Positions 43,722 to 52,900 of a DNA stretch of 58,749 nucleotides are shown here, piece by piece. The DNA is from Pedobacter frigidisoli (GTDB taxonomy: Bacteria; Bacteroidota; Bacteroidia; Sphingobacteriales; Sphingobacteriaceae). How positions within the stretch are numbered: the first letter of the stretch is position 1; each line of letters begins with the position of its first letter. The notes under the pieces were generated by a model. It did no database searches, had not been told where the DNA came from, and was given only the letters and a program-made list of their open reading frames with translations. The position numbers were made by a program, and so were the translations under genes. Location: contig NZ_SJSN01000021.1 in NCBI RefSeq assembly GCF_004331675.1, positions 1-58,749 on the forward strand, read 5' to 3'.

Positions 43722-44621
43722 ATGAAACTTAAAACTTCCTTTTTATTATTAGCCCTGACCGTTTTATCGCTTAAATCTTTCAGTCAAAAGTCAGAATTTC
43801 CTGCCTTTAGTGCGGAGGCACACAGAGGCGGAAGAGGTTTAATGCCAGAAAACACCATCGAAGCCATGCTTCATACCATGAAAATTGATGGAATTACCAC
43901 ATTAGAAATGGATACCCATATTTCTAAAGATGGCAAAGTGGTGGTTACGCATGATGATTATTTAAGTCCAGCTTTTATGCTTACGCCTGATGGAAAGGAT
44001 ATTCCAGAAACTGATGCCAAGAAATACCCAGTTTTTGGAATGAACTACAGCGAAATTAAGCAGTTCGACCTAGGAACTAAATATTATGATCTTTTCCCGA
44101 AACAGCAGAAAATTAAAACTCATCTTCCGTTGTTATCAGAGCTGATAGATGGTGTGCAGCAAGATATCAAGAAAAATAAACGCAAACAATTCTTCTACAA
44201 TATCGAAACAAAGTGCAGTGAAAAAGGAGACGGCATTACCAATCCTAAACCCGAGGAATTTGTTAAGCTTTTGATGGCTGTGATCCAAAAGAAAAAGATT
44301 ACGCAATTTGTGGTTATTCAATCATTTGATAAAAGAACTATTCAAATAATCCATCAAAAATATCCTGAGGTAAAAACTTCTTTCTTGGTGGCGAATAAGA
44401 AATCGTATGAAGAAAATATTGTCGATTTAGGCTTTAAACCATTTATTTTGAGTCCGGTTTGGCAAATGGTTAATGCTGAAATGGTTACCAAAGCTCATGC
44501 CGATGGTGTTAAAATCATTCCGTGGACGGCAAATACGGCTGAGGAAATTGCAAAATTAAAATCGTTTGGCGTAGATGGAATTATTTCTGATTATCCAAAC
44601 ATTTTAGTGGGCGCAAAATAG
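43722..44621 (+). CDS. Secreted glycerophosphodiester phosphodiesterase (GDPD family)
   Basis: Start placed at ATG 43722 (MKLKTSFLLLALTVLSLKSFSQ), 299 residues with a Sec signal; an ATG 21 bases upstream overlaps the previous gene. The GDPD TIM barrel shows HRGGRGLMPENT (catalytic His, Arg), EMDTHISKDGKVVVTHDD (metal Glu/Asp, second His) and IIPWTANTAEEIAKLKSFGVDGIISDYP near the end. It splits glycerophosphodiesters, such as deacylated phospholipids, into sn-glycerol 3-phosphate and an alcohol. Its product would feed the neighbouring phosphoesterase. Confidence 0.92.
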   Translation: MKLKTSFLLLALTVLSLKSFSQKSEFPAFSAEAHRGGRGLMPENTIEAMLHTMKIDGITTLEMDTHISKDGKVVVTHDDYLSPAFMLTPDGKDIPETDAKKYPVFGMNYSEIKQFDLGTKYYDLFPKQQKIKTHLPLLSELIDGVQQDIKKNKRKQFFYNIETKCSEKGDGITNPKPEEFVKLLMAVIQKKKITQFVVIQSFDKRTIQIIHQKYPEVKTSFLVANKKSYEENIVDLGFKPFILSPVWQMVNAEMVTKAHADGVKIIPWTANTAEEIAKLKSFGVDGIISDYPNILVGAK

Positions 44622-44649
44622 TATTTTGGCGCTTTTAAAATCATCCATT

Positions 44650-45342
44650 ATGAGAAAATTATTGAATAGCACTTTAATAGCCCTAGCATTCTTTTTAAGC
44701 GTAAATCTGAGCGCTGCTCATGCGCAAACGGTTAAATGGGATAGTGTTTATCGGCCAGGAAAGTATGTAGAACAAGTTGCTAAGTTTAAGGCTGATCCCA
44801 AATCGAAAAAAGACATTGTATTTTTAGGAAATAGCATTACGGCTGGAACAGATTGGGCTAAACTTTTGGATCTTCCTCAAGCAAAAAATAGAGGGATTTC
44901 TGGAGATATTACTTTTGGGGTTTTGGATCGTTTACAAGATGTGATTGATGGAAAACCGGCTAAAATATTCATCCTGATTGGTATTAACGATATTTCTCGC
45001 AACATTCCCGACAGTGTGATTTTAAGGAATTATAAATCAATGATTTCACGAATTAGAAAAGGCTCCAAGAAAACGCAGATTTATTTCAATACCCTTTTAC
45101 CGGTGAACAGTGCTTTCGAGAAATTCAAGAACCATTACGGTAAAGATGAACACATCCTTTGGCTGAATGATGAAATTAGAAAATTCACTTCAAAGAATAT
45201 AACGGTAATAGATTTGTATCCAAATTTTACAGATCAAGACAAACATTTAAAGGCCGAACTTACGAAAGATGGTTTACATTTAATTCCATCAGGCTACCAA
45301 GTTTGGGCCGATTTTCTGAAAAAAAGTGGCTACTTAAATTAA
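44650..45342 (+). CDS. Secreted SGNH/GDSL hydrolase
   Basis: Start placed at ATG 44650 (MRKLLNSTLIALAFFLSVNLSAAHAQ), 230 residues with a Sec signal. SGNH blocks: IVFLGNSITAGTDW (nucleophile Ser), GISGDITFGVL, FILIGINDISRN and GLHLIPSGYQVWAD (Asp/His). Members act as lipases, esterases or carbohydrate acetyl esterases. Beside a GDPD and a phosphoesterase a lysophospholipase/deacylase role is plausible but not proven. It converges with bioD; the two coding ends overlap by 9 bases without a terminator. Confidence 0.88.
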   Translation: MRKLLNSTLIALAFFLSVNLSAAHAQTVKWDSVYRPGKYVEQVAKFKADPKSKKDIVFLGNSITAGTDWAKLLDLPQAKNRGISGDITFGVLDRLQDVIDGKPAKIFILIGINDISRNIPDSVILRNYKSMISRIRKGSKKTQIYFNTLLPVNSAFEKFKNHYGKDEHILWLNDEIRKFTSKNITVIDLYPNFTDQDKHLKAELTKDGLHLIPSGYQVWADFLKKSGYLN

Positions 45343-45942
45343 AATATTTGCTCCAGCAGCAATAATTTTTTCTCTGTCTATCTCTATTAAGCTAGGAACA
45401 TATCCTAGCTTTTTTATTGCCGTATATTGCTGGATATATCTTTCACTTTCTTTATTTTCATCTCCGTTAAAAATAATTCCCTTGATCGGAATTTCATATT
45501 GCTTAAGTAAATTGATGGATAAAAGCGTGTGGTTAATACTTCCCAAATAATTTTGGGAAACCAAGATAACTTCTACTTCGAGTTTTTTAATAAGATCGAT
45601 AATTAATTGCGTTTCATTCAAAGGCACCATTAATCCTCCAGCTCCCTCAATAATTAGGTTATTTGCTGTTTCTGGGATGATGATGTTCTTCAATTCAATT
45701 TGAATTCCATCTAACTTGGCAGATAAATGTGGCGATAAAGGCTGCGTTAAACAATAACTTTCTGGATGAATAATCGTATTCTGATTACTGATCAAATTAG
45801 CAACTGTTTTGCTGTCGCTGGTTTCTAAATCACCAGATTGAATCGGTTTCCAATAATCAGCTTTTAGTTTTTCGGTTAAAATGGCACTGATTAAGGTTTT
45901 GCCAATTCCGGTACCAATACCCGTAATAAAATATTTAGCCAT
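45334..45942 (-). CDS. bioD: Dethiobiotin synthetase
   Basis: 202 residues. P-loop GIGTGIGKTLISAIL at the N terminus, then YWKPIQSGD, IIEGAGGLMVPL and VILVSQNYLGSINHTLLS. It closes the ureido ring of dethiobiotin from 7,8-diaminopelargonate, CO2 and ATP. It overlaps bioF by 8 bases (bioF upstream on the minus strand), so the two are coupled. bioA and bioB are not in the window. Confidence 0.92.
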   Translation of the reverse strand: MAKYFITGIGTGIGKTLISAILTEKLKADYWKPIQSGDLETSDSKTVANLISNQNTIIHPESYCLTQPLSPHLSAKLDGIQIELKNIIIPETANNLIIEGAGGLMVPLNETQLIIDLIKKLEVEVILVSQNYLGSINHTLLSINLLKQYEIPIKGIIFNGDENKESERYIQQYTAIKKLGYVPSLIEIDREKIIAAGANILI

Positions 45943-47065
45943 TATTTTGAATTTCTTTTAAATGATTAATAAGCGAATTGATTTCCTTTCCTGTATTAAA
46001 GGTATGCAGGCAAATCCTCAAACGCTCTTTTCCTTCTGCAACCGTCGGACTAAGAATGGCCCGAACATCAAAACCCTTATCTTGCAAAGTGGTTGCCGCA
46101 TTTTTAGTTAAACTATTAGATGAAAATAATATGCCTTGAATAGCACTTTCACTATTTAACGCATTAATATTATTATCCACAATCAACTTTCTGAATAGAG
46201 CAATTCTCTGATGGATGCTTTGATGATTTATAGTTGTAAGAAGTTGATAAGCAGATTTTAAGGCAACGATATTATGGATAGGAGCGGCAGTGGTGTAAAT
46301 AAATGAACGAGCGAAGTTGATCAAAAAGTGTCTCAAATTCTGGCTTCCTAAAATGATAGCACCATGAGTGCCCATCGCTTTTCCGAAAGTTACAACTCTA
46401 GCAAAAACCTTATCCTCAATCTGATATTGATTTACCAAACCTTTTCCAAAAGGCCCAAATAAACCTGTTGCATGTGCTTCATCAACTATTAAATTAGCGT
46501 TATATTTTTCACAAAGTGATGAAATTTCTTTTAACGGAGCCATATCGCCATCCATAGAATACACACTCTCAACTACAACAAATACATTTCCTTTAGATAT
46601 TTTAAGTTTATCATTAAGATCAGTCAAGTTATTATGCGAAAATTTATAACGTGTGGCATGGCTTAACCTGCAACCATCAATAATGCTGGCATGAATTAAT
46701 TCGTCGGTTATAATTGTATCTCCACGTTGTGGAATGGAGGAAAGTAAACCTACGTTTGCATCATACCCTGAATTGAAAATCAATCCACTTTCAGCTTGAT
46801 GAAAATCAGCAATAAACTGTTCGGTTTCTTCTATAAATTCAGTATTTCCACTTAATAAACGAGAACCACCAGACCCATTTTGATAGGAATTTAGTTGTGA
46901 TAAATTTTGATTAATACGTTCTTTTAGCTCTTTTGATTTTGCAAAACCCAGATAATCATTTGAGCAAAAATCTATAGGAGAGAAGTTTGTAGATAAATTT
47001 CTAATCGAAAGGTTCTCTTTTCGTTGTATAAGTTTATCATTAAGAAACTTTTCAATATTGCTCAT
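45935..47065 (-). CDS. bioF: 8-amino-7-oxononanoate synthase
   Basis: 376 residues, alpha-oxoamine synthase family (fold-type I PLP). Signatures: FCSNDYLGFAKSKELKER, GSGGSRLLSGN, VVESVYSMDGDMAPL, VDEAHATGLFGPFGKG and the PLP lysine in VVTFGKAMGTHGA. It condenses pimeloyl-ACP/CoA with alanine in biotin synthesis. First gene of the bioF-bioD unit. The Ser/His spacing is that of BioF rather than glycine C-acetyltransferase. Confidence 0.9.
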   Translation of the reverse strand: MSNIEKFLNDKLIQRKENLSIRNLSTNFSPIDFCSNDYLGFAKSKELKERINQNLSQLNSYQNGSGGSRLLSGNTEFIEETEQFIADFHQAESGLIFNSGYDANVGLLSSIPQRGDTIITDELIHASIIDGCRLSHATRYKFSHNNLTDLNDKLKISKGNVFVVVESVYSMDGDMAPLKEISSLCEKYNANLIVDEAHATGLFGPFGKGLVNQYQIEDKVFARVVTFGKAMGTHGAIILGSQNLRHFLINFARSFIYTTAAPIHNIVALKSAYQLLTTINHQSIHQRIALFRKLIVDNNINALNSESAIQGILFSSNSLTKNAATTLQDKGFDVRAILSPTVAEGKERLRICLHTFNTGKEINSLINHLKEIQNNG

Positions 47066-47078
47066 CGGCCAAAAATAA

Positions 47079-47108
47079 AGAAAGCGCCACGAATAATCGG
47101 GGCGCTTT
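47079..47108. terminator. Terminator downstream of the DUF4890 gene
   Basis: GAAAGCGCC (47079-47087) and GGCGCTTTC (47100-47108) form a 9-bp stem with a 12-nt loop, followed by T-rich sequence on the minus strand. It stops the DUF4890 transcript before bioF. Confidence 0.8.
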
Positions 47109-47138
47109 CAAAAAAAAATAATTAATTACTTATTCAAA

Positions 47139-47594
47139 CTATCCTTGTGTTGGCGGATTAGAAACCACAGGAGCTTTGTCTTTTCTTCCTCTTTCGCCCA
47201 TTCCTTTTCTCATTTTCTCACCTTTTTCTTTGGCTTCAGCACGGAAAGCATCCATTTTTGTTTTTTGTTCTGCAGTTAAAATACCGTCAATTTTAGCTTT
47301 TTGTTCGTCGATAGCTGCTTTACGTTCTTTCATCTTTCCTTTCATATCACCTTTGTCAGCCGATCTCCAAGCATCCATTTTCTTAGCGTTATCTAATTCA
47401 ATGGCATAAATCTTTGTTTTTTGGTCAGCAGTTAAACTAAGTTGCTTTTCCATTCTTGCAGTTACTTTTTCCGCTCTTTGCTCAGCAGTCATTTTAGGCT
47501 GCATGGGCTTTCTCATTTTTCTTGTACTGTCTTGAGCAAATGCAGCAGTGAAACCCATTACTGCAATTGCTATCGTTAAAATTGCCTTTTTCAT
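47139..47594 (-). CDS. DUF4890/Spy-like periplasmic protein
   Basis: 151 residues. A Sec signal ending AAFAQ (about 21) is followed by two LTxxQ-type helices: MTAEQRAEKVTARMEKQLSLTADQKTKIYAIE and GILTAEQKTKMDAFRAEAKEKGEKMRKG. The repeated L-T-A-E/D-Q-K-T-K pattern is that of the Spy/CpxP-like DUF4890 group, thought to be periplasmic chaperone-like proteins. Highly charged, rich in Lys and Met. Confidence 0.85.
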   Translation of the reverse strand: MKKAILTIAIAVMGFTAAFAQDSTRKMRKPMQPKMTAEQRAEKVTARMEKQLSLTADQKTKIYAIELDNAKKMDAWRSADKGDMKGKMKERKAAIDEQKAKIDGILTAEQKTKMDAFRAEAKEKGEKMRKGMGERGRKDKAPVVSNPPTQG

Positions 47595-47671
47595 AGTTTT
47601 ATATCTTTATGTGTTTGTAGTTATAGATATGAAAAATGGCAAACGGTTTAATCACCACTTGTTAAAAAACG

Positions 47672-48448
47672 TTAATTTTTATTGAGCTGTGAAATAGATT
47701 TCTGCATTTGTGACATCATTTGTGTTAAAGTTTCCATCGTTGGATCTGGTGTTGGCTCTGGCAAAGAAGTTGAAATATATGCTTTCGCTTTCCAAATCTC
47801 CAAAATATCTTCAGCCGCAATGGTATAGGCATCGTAAACTTTATTATCCGAAATTAATTTCAAATCCTTATTTTCTCTGAAACGATTTCCAGCTCTCTTA
47901 TATACTACACCTTCATTTTTACTAATCACAATGTAAGTCTCTCCAGTTTTTACCTCATTCCAATTATCAAGGTATTCGCCAATGATAACACTGCCGGGTT
48001 GAACAGGCAACATACTATCTCCCATAATTTCAAATGCCCGGAAAGTACCTTGTCTCAAAGCCGCAATTGGAAGTTGGAATTTAGGAAGATCACTGATATA
48101 TTGAGGATCTGAGAAGCCATTTAAATAACCAGCACTTGCCTTAACCGGAACCAATTCTATATTTTCCCTATCATTTTGATCAACAGAAATACTGAGCACT
48201 CTAAGGTTCGAACCCTGACTTTTCGGTTTCGGTTTCCAGCTATCAGATATCTTCTCGTTGATGAATTCATCGATGGTTAAGTCGAAATACTCTGCTATTC
48301 TTTTTAGTAAATCATATTTTGGCTCAGCTCGGTCTTCTTCATAAGCACCGATTAGCGATCTCTTAATCTCCATAATATCAGCGAAATTCTGCTGTGTATG
48401 GCCTTTTTTCTTCCTGAGGTACTTTAAATTATTTGAAATATTCGACAT
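47672..48448 (-). CDS. LexA-like repressor (XRE helix-turn-helix plus S24 peptidase)
   Basis: 258 residues: an N-terminal XRE HTH (LKYLRKKKGHTQQNFADIMEIKRSLIGAYEEDRAEPKYDLLKRIAEYF, about 8-55), a linker, and an S24 autopeptidase with scissile pair A106-G107 (KASAGYLN), nucleophile Ser145 (IMGDSMLP) and general-base Lys184 (VVYKRAG). It should repress target genes and cleave itself during RecA-type stress. The C-terminal 30 residues form an extra Met/Gln-rich helix. It is divergent from a GIY-YIG gene, with three matching palindromic sites in between. Confidence 0.9.
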   Translation of the reverse strand: MSNISNNLKYLRKKKGHTQQNFADIMEIKRSLIGAYEEDRAEPKYDLLKRIAEYFDLTIDEFINEKISDSWKPKPKSQGSNLRVLSISVDQNDRENIELVPVKASAGYLNGFSDPQYISDLPKFQLPIAALRQGTFRAFEIMGDSMLPVQPGSVIIGEYLDNWNEVKTGETYIVISKNEGVVYKRAGNRFRENKDLKLISDNKVYDAYTIAAEDILEIWKAKAYISTSLPEPTPDPTMETLTQMMSQMQKSISQLNKN

Positions 48449-48465
48449 AAAAATAAATTTTAAAA

Positions 48466-48559
48466 TAAATTTGGAATTACTAAAATAGTTAGTAATTTTA
48501 TGCTCATAAAGTTAGTAATATTATTTTGATTCGCAAGAGGGTATACTAAATAGTTTAGT
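48466..48559. promoter_or_regulatory. Three-operator control region between the S24 repressor and the GIY-YIG gene
   Basis: TAAATTTG (48466-48473) is an exact plus-strand -7 element. O1 is a perfect palindrome with 9-bp arms AATTACTAA/TTAGTAATT around AATAG (48475-48497). O2 is a half site TTAGTAAT (48512-48519) with a weak left half. O3 is ACTAA (48545-48549) and TTAGT (48555-48559). The shared consensus is ACTAA-N5-TTAGT. A second -7-like TTATTTTG lies at 48521-48528, just after O2. This suggests cooperative repression by the S24 protein; the binding is inferred. Confidence 0.7.
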
Positions 48560-48581
48560 TTTAATTTTTAACTCCTTTATT

Positions 48582-48932
48582 ATGAAAAAGTTTGTTTACA
48601 TCGTTACCGACAGAAATCGTACTAGTATGCATGTTGGCATGAGTTCTGATTTAATTAAGACATTGGATTTTTATAAGCAGATGCCAAACTTATTTTTTGA
48701 TAGTGGACAACAATTAACGCGTTTGGTTTATTTTGAAGAGTTTAAAACTGAAGCACAAGCATTGATTCGCTTTAAATCTATTAGCAGATTTACACGAATG
48801 CAAAAAGAGCGTTTAGTAAGATCATGTAATCCAGATTGGATTGACTTAACCATTGGTTTAGATTTCGAGAACATTCTATTGCATAGAAATATTACTAATC
48901 AAGTTAAGCTTGCCTTCACCAGTTTATCTTAG
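48582..48932 (+). CDS. Degenerate GIY-YIG domain protein
   Basis: 116 residues. The fold order is that of single-domain GIY-YIG proteins (UPF0213-like): VYIVTDRNRTSMHVGMSSDL replaces GIY...YIG, RLVYFEEF and RFKSISRFTRMQKERLVRSCNPDWIDL follow. Catalytic residues are eroded: the Arg expected after SSDL is missing (SSDLIKTLDFYK) and the Glu of the usual R-E-K is Phe (RFK). It probably does not cut DNA. The gene is under the S24 operator region, which hints at a role in stress or a phage-related process. Confidence 0.7.
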   Translation: MKKFVYIVTDRNRTSMHVGMSSDLIKTLDFYKQMPNLFFDSGQQLTRLVYFEEFKTEAQALIRFKSISRFTRMQKERLVRSCNPDWIDLTIGLDFENILLHRNITNQVKLAFTSLS

Positions 48933-48987
48933 TAATTACCTGTGTTTACAAGAGGGATTTACTTTGATAGTTTTCGAGTAGTCTCGG

Positions 48988-49845
48988 TTATTGTTTTATT
49001 TTTTCAGAATAAATATTCTTTAATTTTTTAATACTTTCAAAGTATTCATTTTTATCCATGAAAGCTTTTGGGTTGTAAGCGGCTCCGGGTTTGCATTTTT
49101 GGTGAAGCTTAAATTGACTTGCATGCGATGCAACCCATAGGTTAAAATCAATTTTTTGCATCGCTTCAAAAGTATTGCCGTAATCTTTCTGAATATTTGG
49201 ATAATTTTTTATTTCCGAAAACGGCTTGTCAACAATTATTGATGGTAAGTTTGCAATTAAAACCTTATAGCTTGCGTTCTTATCTTCGGTATTGTAAATG
49301 AAGCTACAAGATCCTTTTGTATGCCCAGGATGATGCAACATTGTTAAAGTGGTATTACCCAATATGATCTTATCATTATTTTTTAAAAAATGATCGGGTT
49401 TGATAGGCTTAAAAGTTACGCCATATTTTCCCATTTCGTAATCAGATTTTCCACCAGTCTTTAGTTCCTTAGCATCCTTTTCATCTACATAAAGTTTGGC
49501 GCCTGTTTCTGCTTTAATATCAGCCATAGCGCCTAAGTGATCAAAATGAGCTTGAGTAAGTAATAATATTTTGATTGATTTATAATCAAATCCCAAGGTT
49601 TTAATATTCTCTTTTATGATTGGGAGAGAATTAGCTAATCCAGTATTTATTAAGATATTTCCTTTATCAGTCACGATTAAATAAGATGCTAAATCGTAAG
49701 TGCCAACATAATAAAGGTTGCCAGCAATTCTAAATGGTTCCGTTTTTTCTGACCATTCTTTCGGGTTGTCGGTTGGCTCAGTAACATTTTGAGCGAAAAC
49801 CATTATCCTAAAAGATAGTAGGATAATTAAAGCAATTTTCTTCAT
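48988..49845 (-). CDS. GOB-like subclass B3 metallo-beta-lactamase
   Basis: 285 residues with a Sec signal ending MVFAQ. The B3 metal motif is TQAHFDHLGA: the first ligand His is replaced by Gln98, the hallmark of GOB enzymes; H100, D102 and H103 follow. Further ligands are HHPGHTKGSCSF and WVASHASQF. It hydrolyses beta-lactams, including carbapenems in known relatives. The gene is on the same strand after the TolB-like and PBP1A genes. Such enzymes are usually chromosomal and intrinsic in Sphingobacteria/Flavobacteria. Whether this protein has carbapenemase activity cannot be judged from sequence. Confidence 0.85.
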   Translation of the reverse strand: MKKIALIILLSFRIMVFAQNVTEPTDNPKEWSEKTEPFRIAGNLYYVGTYDLASYLIVTDKGNILINTGLANSLPIIKENIKTLGFDYKSIKILLLTQAHFDHLGAMADIKAETGAKLYVDEKDAKELKTGGKSDYEMGKYGVTFKPIKPDHFLKNNDKIILGNTTLTMLHHPGHTKGSCSFIYNTEDKNASYKVLIANLPSIIVDKPFSEIKNYPNIQKDYGNTFEAMQKIDFNLWVASHASQFKLHQKCKPGAAYNPKAFMDKNEYFESIKKLKNIYSEKIKQ

Positions 49846-49915
49846 GTAAACCTTTTTTAAGATTTTGAAACGAAGTTAATCGTTGAAATCCCACTCCAAA
49901 AACAATTTTTTTCAA

Positions 49916-52900
49916 TTACCAACCTGGTGCAAATGTTAATCCAAATACTCCACCTTTAACATCTTTACGTTGGAAAGGAATTGCATAGTAAGGCTCTATT
50001 ACAAAATAACCAAATACATTTACCCTTAACGAAATACCTACACTGATCGCAGGAACACGCTCGGTTGTAGTTTGATAAGTTACAGGCTTGTTATTTTTAT
50101 CTAAAACTGGTTGTCCATTAGCATCCAAAAGTGGTTCATCTACAAAAGTCGGTTCGCTTTTAAATTTAACTTTCGTATTATTTGTCCATGCTACACCAGC
50201 ATCAAAAAATAGATTCAGATCTGAAAAAAGAAATTTTGATGGAATTGCCGTTAATTTTTTAGGTCCTGTGAATGGCAAACGAACTTCAAAATTAAATACA
50301 GCTATTTTACTTCCGCTCAATTGATCAATGTCAAAAGATTGAGACGATGTGTTTGATTGTGTTTTATAAATTGAATTTGCCTCATAGCCTCTAATTAAAT
50401 AAGGATATCCGATATACATTGGATATAAACGATCGGCATCTTTACCAATACGCATCACATTGTAAGATCTTGCCGCAATTGTTACAGGTTTTGCCCTCCA
50501 GTATTTTCTTAAATCTACTGTGGCACCTGCAAAATTATAGGTACCAAAATACTTTTCTCCACTTAAACGATATCTAAATCCATCTAGCGGACCAGTTAAG
50601 CCAAATATTGAATTGTCTCCAACAAAACCTGCATTTAGTGAATAGAGTGTAAAGGAATTTAATGGAATACCAATATCAGCGGAGGCTTCATCATTGGATA
50701 CCTTTCTTCGCTCAGAACCTAGATAATAACCAGTTGTTGGATCGTAATAAGTACTATAACGATCTATCCTGTAGCTATAATGTGAAAATGCTCCACCAAG
50801 TTCAAAACGATGAATTTTACTAAAAGGATAGGCTCCAAATACTTGAACCTGGTCCTCAAAAGTTCTAATAATATCCGTTCTCTGATTTAAAACATCAGTG
50901 CTTGTACTGTTACTGCCGGGAAGTTTTTCATACGCATAAGTTGTCAACCCAGAAACATATGGGATGTGCGAAATTGCTGCACCCCAATTTATTCTGCTTT
51001 TTTGGTTGATGTAACCCACTAAACCTCCAAAATCATAAATCTCTCCATTTACGGAAAGGTTGGCGATAATTTGGTTGGTGCCCAATATATCACTAAACAT
51101 TCCAACAATACCTCCTGATACACCTGTGCCAAAGCGACTTGTAGATACACCGACGCCACTGTTAGCCAAATAATCTAACCTAAATTTAGGCGTATAGGGA
51201 ACCGTCCTCATTGAATCGGCAACAATTTTTTCAAAACGATCGAAATTATTCAGATTTGAGTTGATGATGTTTACCCCAATATTTTCCATTGGAGGAAGAA
51301 TTGCCGCATCGAAATTTTCTTCTTGGTTACCAATACGTTTTGCTTTGAAGCTACTCAATTTGGCATTATACAGCGTGTATCGTTGGTAGCGATAATAACT
51401 ATAAACAATGTCATCAGTATTTGAAATTGAAATTGCTGGCGAAAATTCAGTTATACCGCTAATTCCAGTAAAATAATCTGTAAGCTGATCCACCGAATTA
51501 TCGGAAAAATTGTATTTATAAAGATTTCTAAAACCATCTCTATTCGATAGAAAATAGATGTTTTGGCTATTAGATGAAAACTGTGCATTTAAATTATTTG
51601 CACCCGGAAAGACATCTAAATTTGAAACACTTTTGGCTGCAATATCATAAACTGCCAAGTTTATAGGTAAAACAGCATTAATTGATTTTGCTTGAATGGA
51701 AGCTCTATCCGAAGAAAAAACAATCTTTTTGCCATCTGGGGAATAGCTTGGTGCATAATCAGAATAAACATCATTTGTGATTTGAGTAACCAATTTTGTG
51801 TCTAAATTATAAGAGAAGATATCACTCTGTCCTTCCACCATTCCAGAAAAAGCAATATCTTTTCCATTAGGAGCCCAAGTTAAATTACCGAACTGTGCCA
51901 CCTGATCCATAGCAGTTTGAGAAACCGTAGTTCCATTGGCCACATTAATAATCATCATCTGGTTCTTGCCATGACTAAAAATACTAAAGGCAAATTGCTT
52001 ACTATCTGGCGACCAAGCGCCAGCAGATTCGATAAAGTTAAAATCATCTATATGTCCGTTGGAAATCTGACTGCTTAACTTTCGAAGAATTTTGCCGGAT
52101 TTAGCATCTGCAAGAAATAAATCAATTCCAAAAAGATCTTTTTCAGACATAAAAGCAACGTATTTCCCATCAGGACTGAGGGCAGGAGCAACGTTCATGC
52201 TTCCTGCGTTTTTATTATCGATAATCTTAGTTCCTGTAATTTTTATCTGTGAACTATCTGCCTTAAGCATAGGTTTGTAATGGGCGTCGATAGCATTTTT
52301 CCACAAACCAGATAGTGTTTTATCATCGTAACCAAAAGTGTATCTAATGGCATTTTCATAACCATATTTTGCTGTATTTTTAAATAACGGAACTATTGTG
52401 GTATCACCATATTGAGAACCAATGTATGTCCAAAAAGCTTGACCATAACGATACGGGAAATATTTATTGGAATTGGTAAGGTCTTTTAATGAGGGGATAT
52501 CACGATTAAGCATGGCATCACGCATCCACATAGAAGTAAAAGCATCTTTTTTACCAATCGAAAGATATTCTGCCATTCCCTCAACCATCCATGAAGGAGT
52601 TTGACCTACATTTTCTAAACTGATAGAATCTTTCTCAAGCAAAATATGATATTGAAAAGCGTGTACCAACTCATGTCCAAGTACATGTCTTGTTTGGCTG
52701 TTAAGTTCCATTACAGGCATAACAATCCTATTTTTCAACGCCTCGGTAACACCCCCAGTCCCAATTCCTACTTCACCGTTTAATACTGTAGTTTGTTGAA
52801 AATCTGGGTGATTATTGTATAAAATTAAAGGATTCTTTTTCAAAAACGTATCTCTAAAAACCTCTTGGTGCATTTTATACCAAGTTTCTGCATCTTGAGA

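Noticed and set aside
47672..48932. A prophage around the S24 repressor
   Set aside because: No integrase, structural or lysis genes are nearby; genes on both sides look chromosomal.
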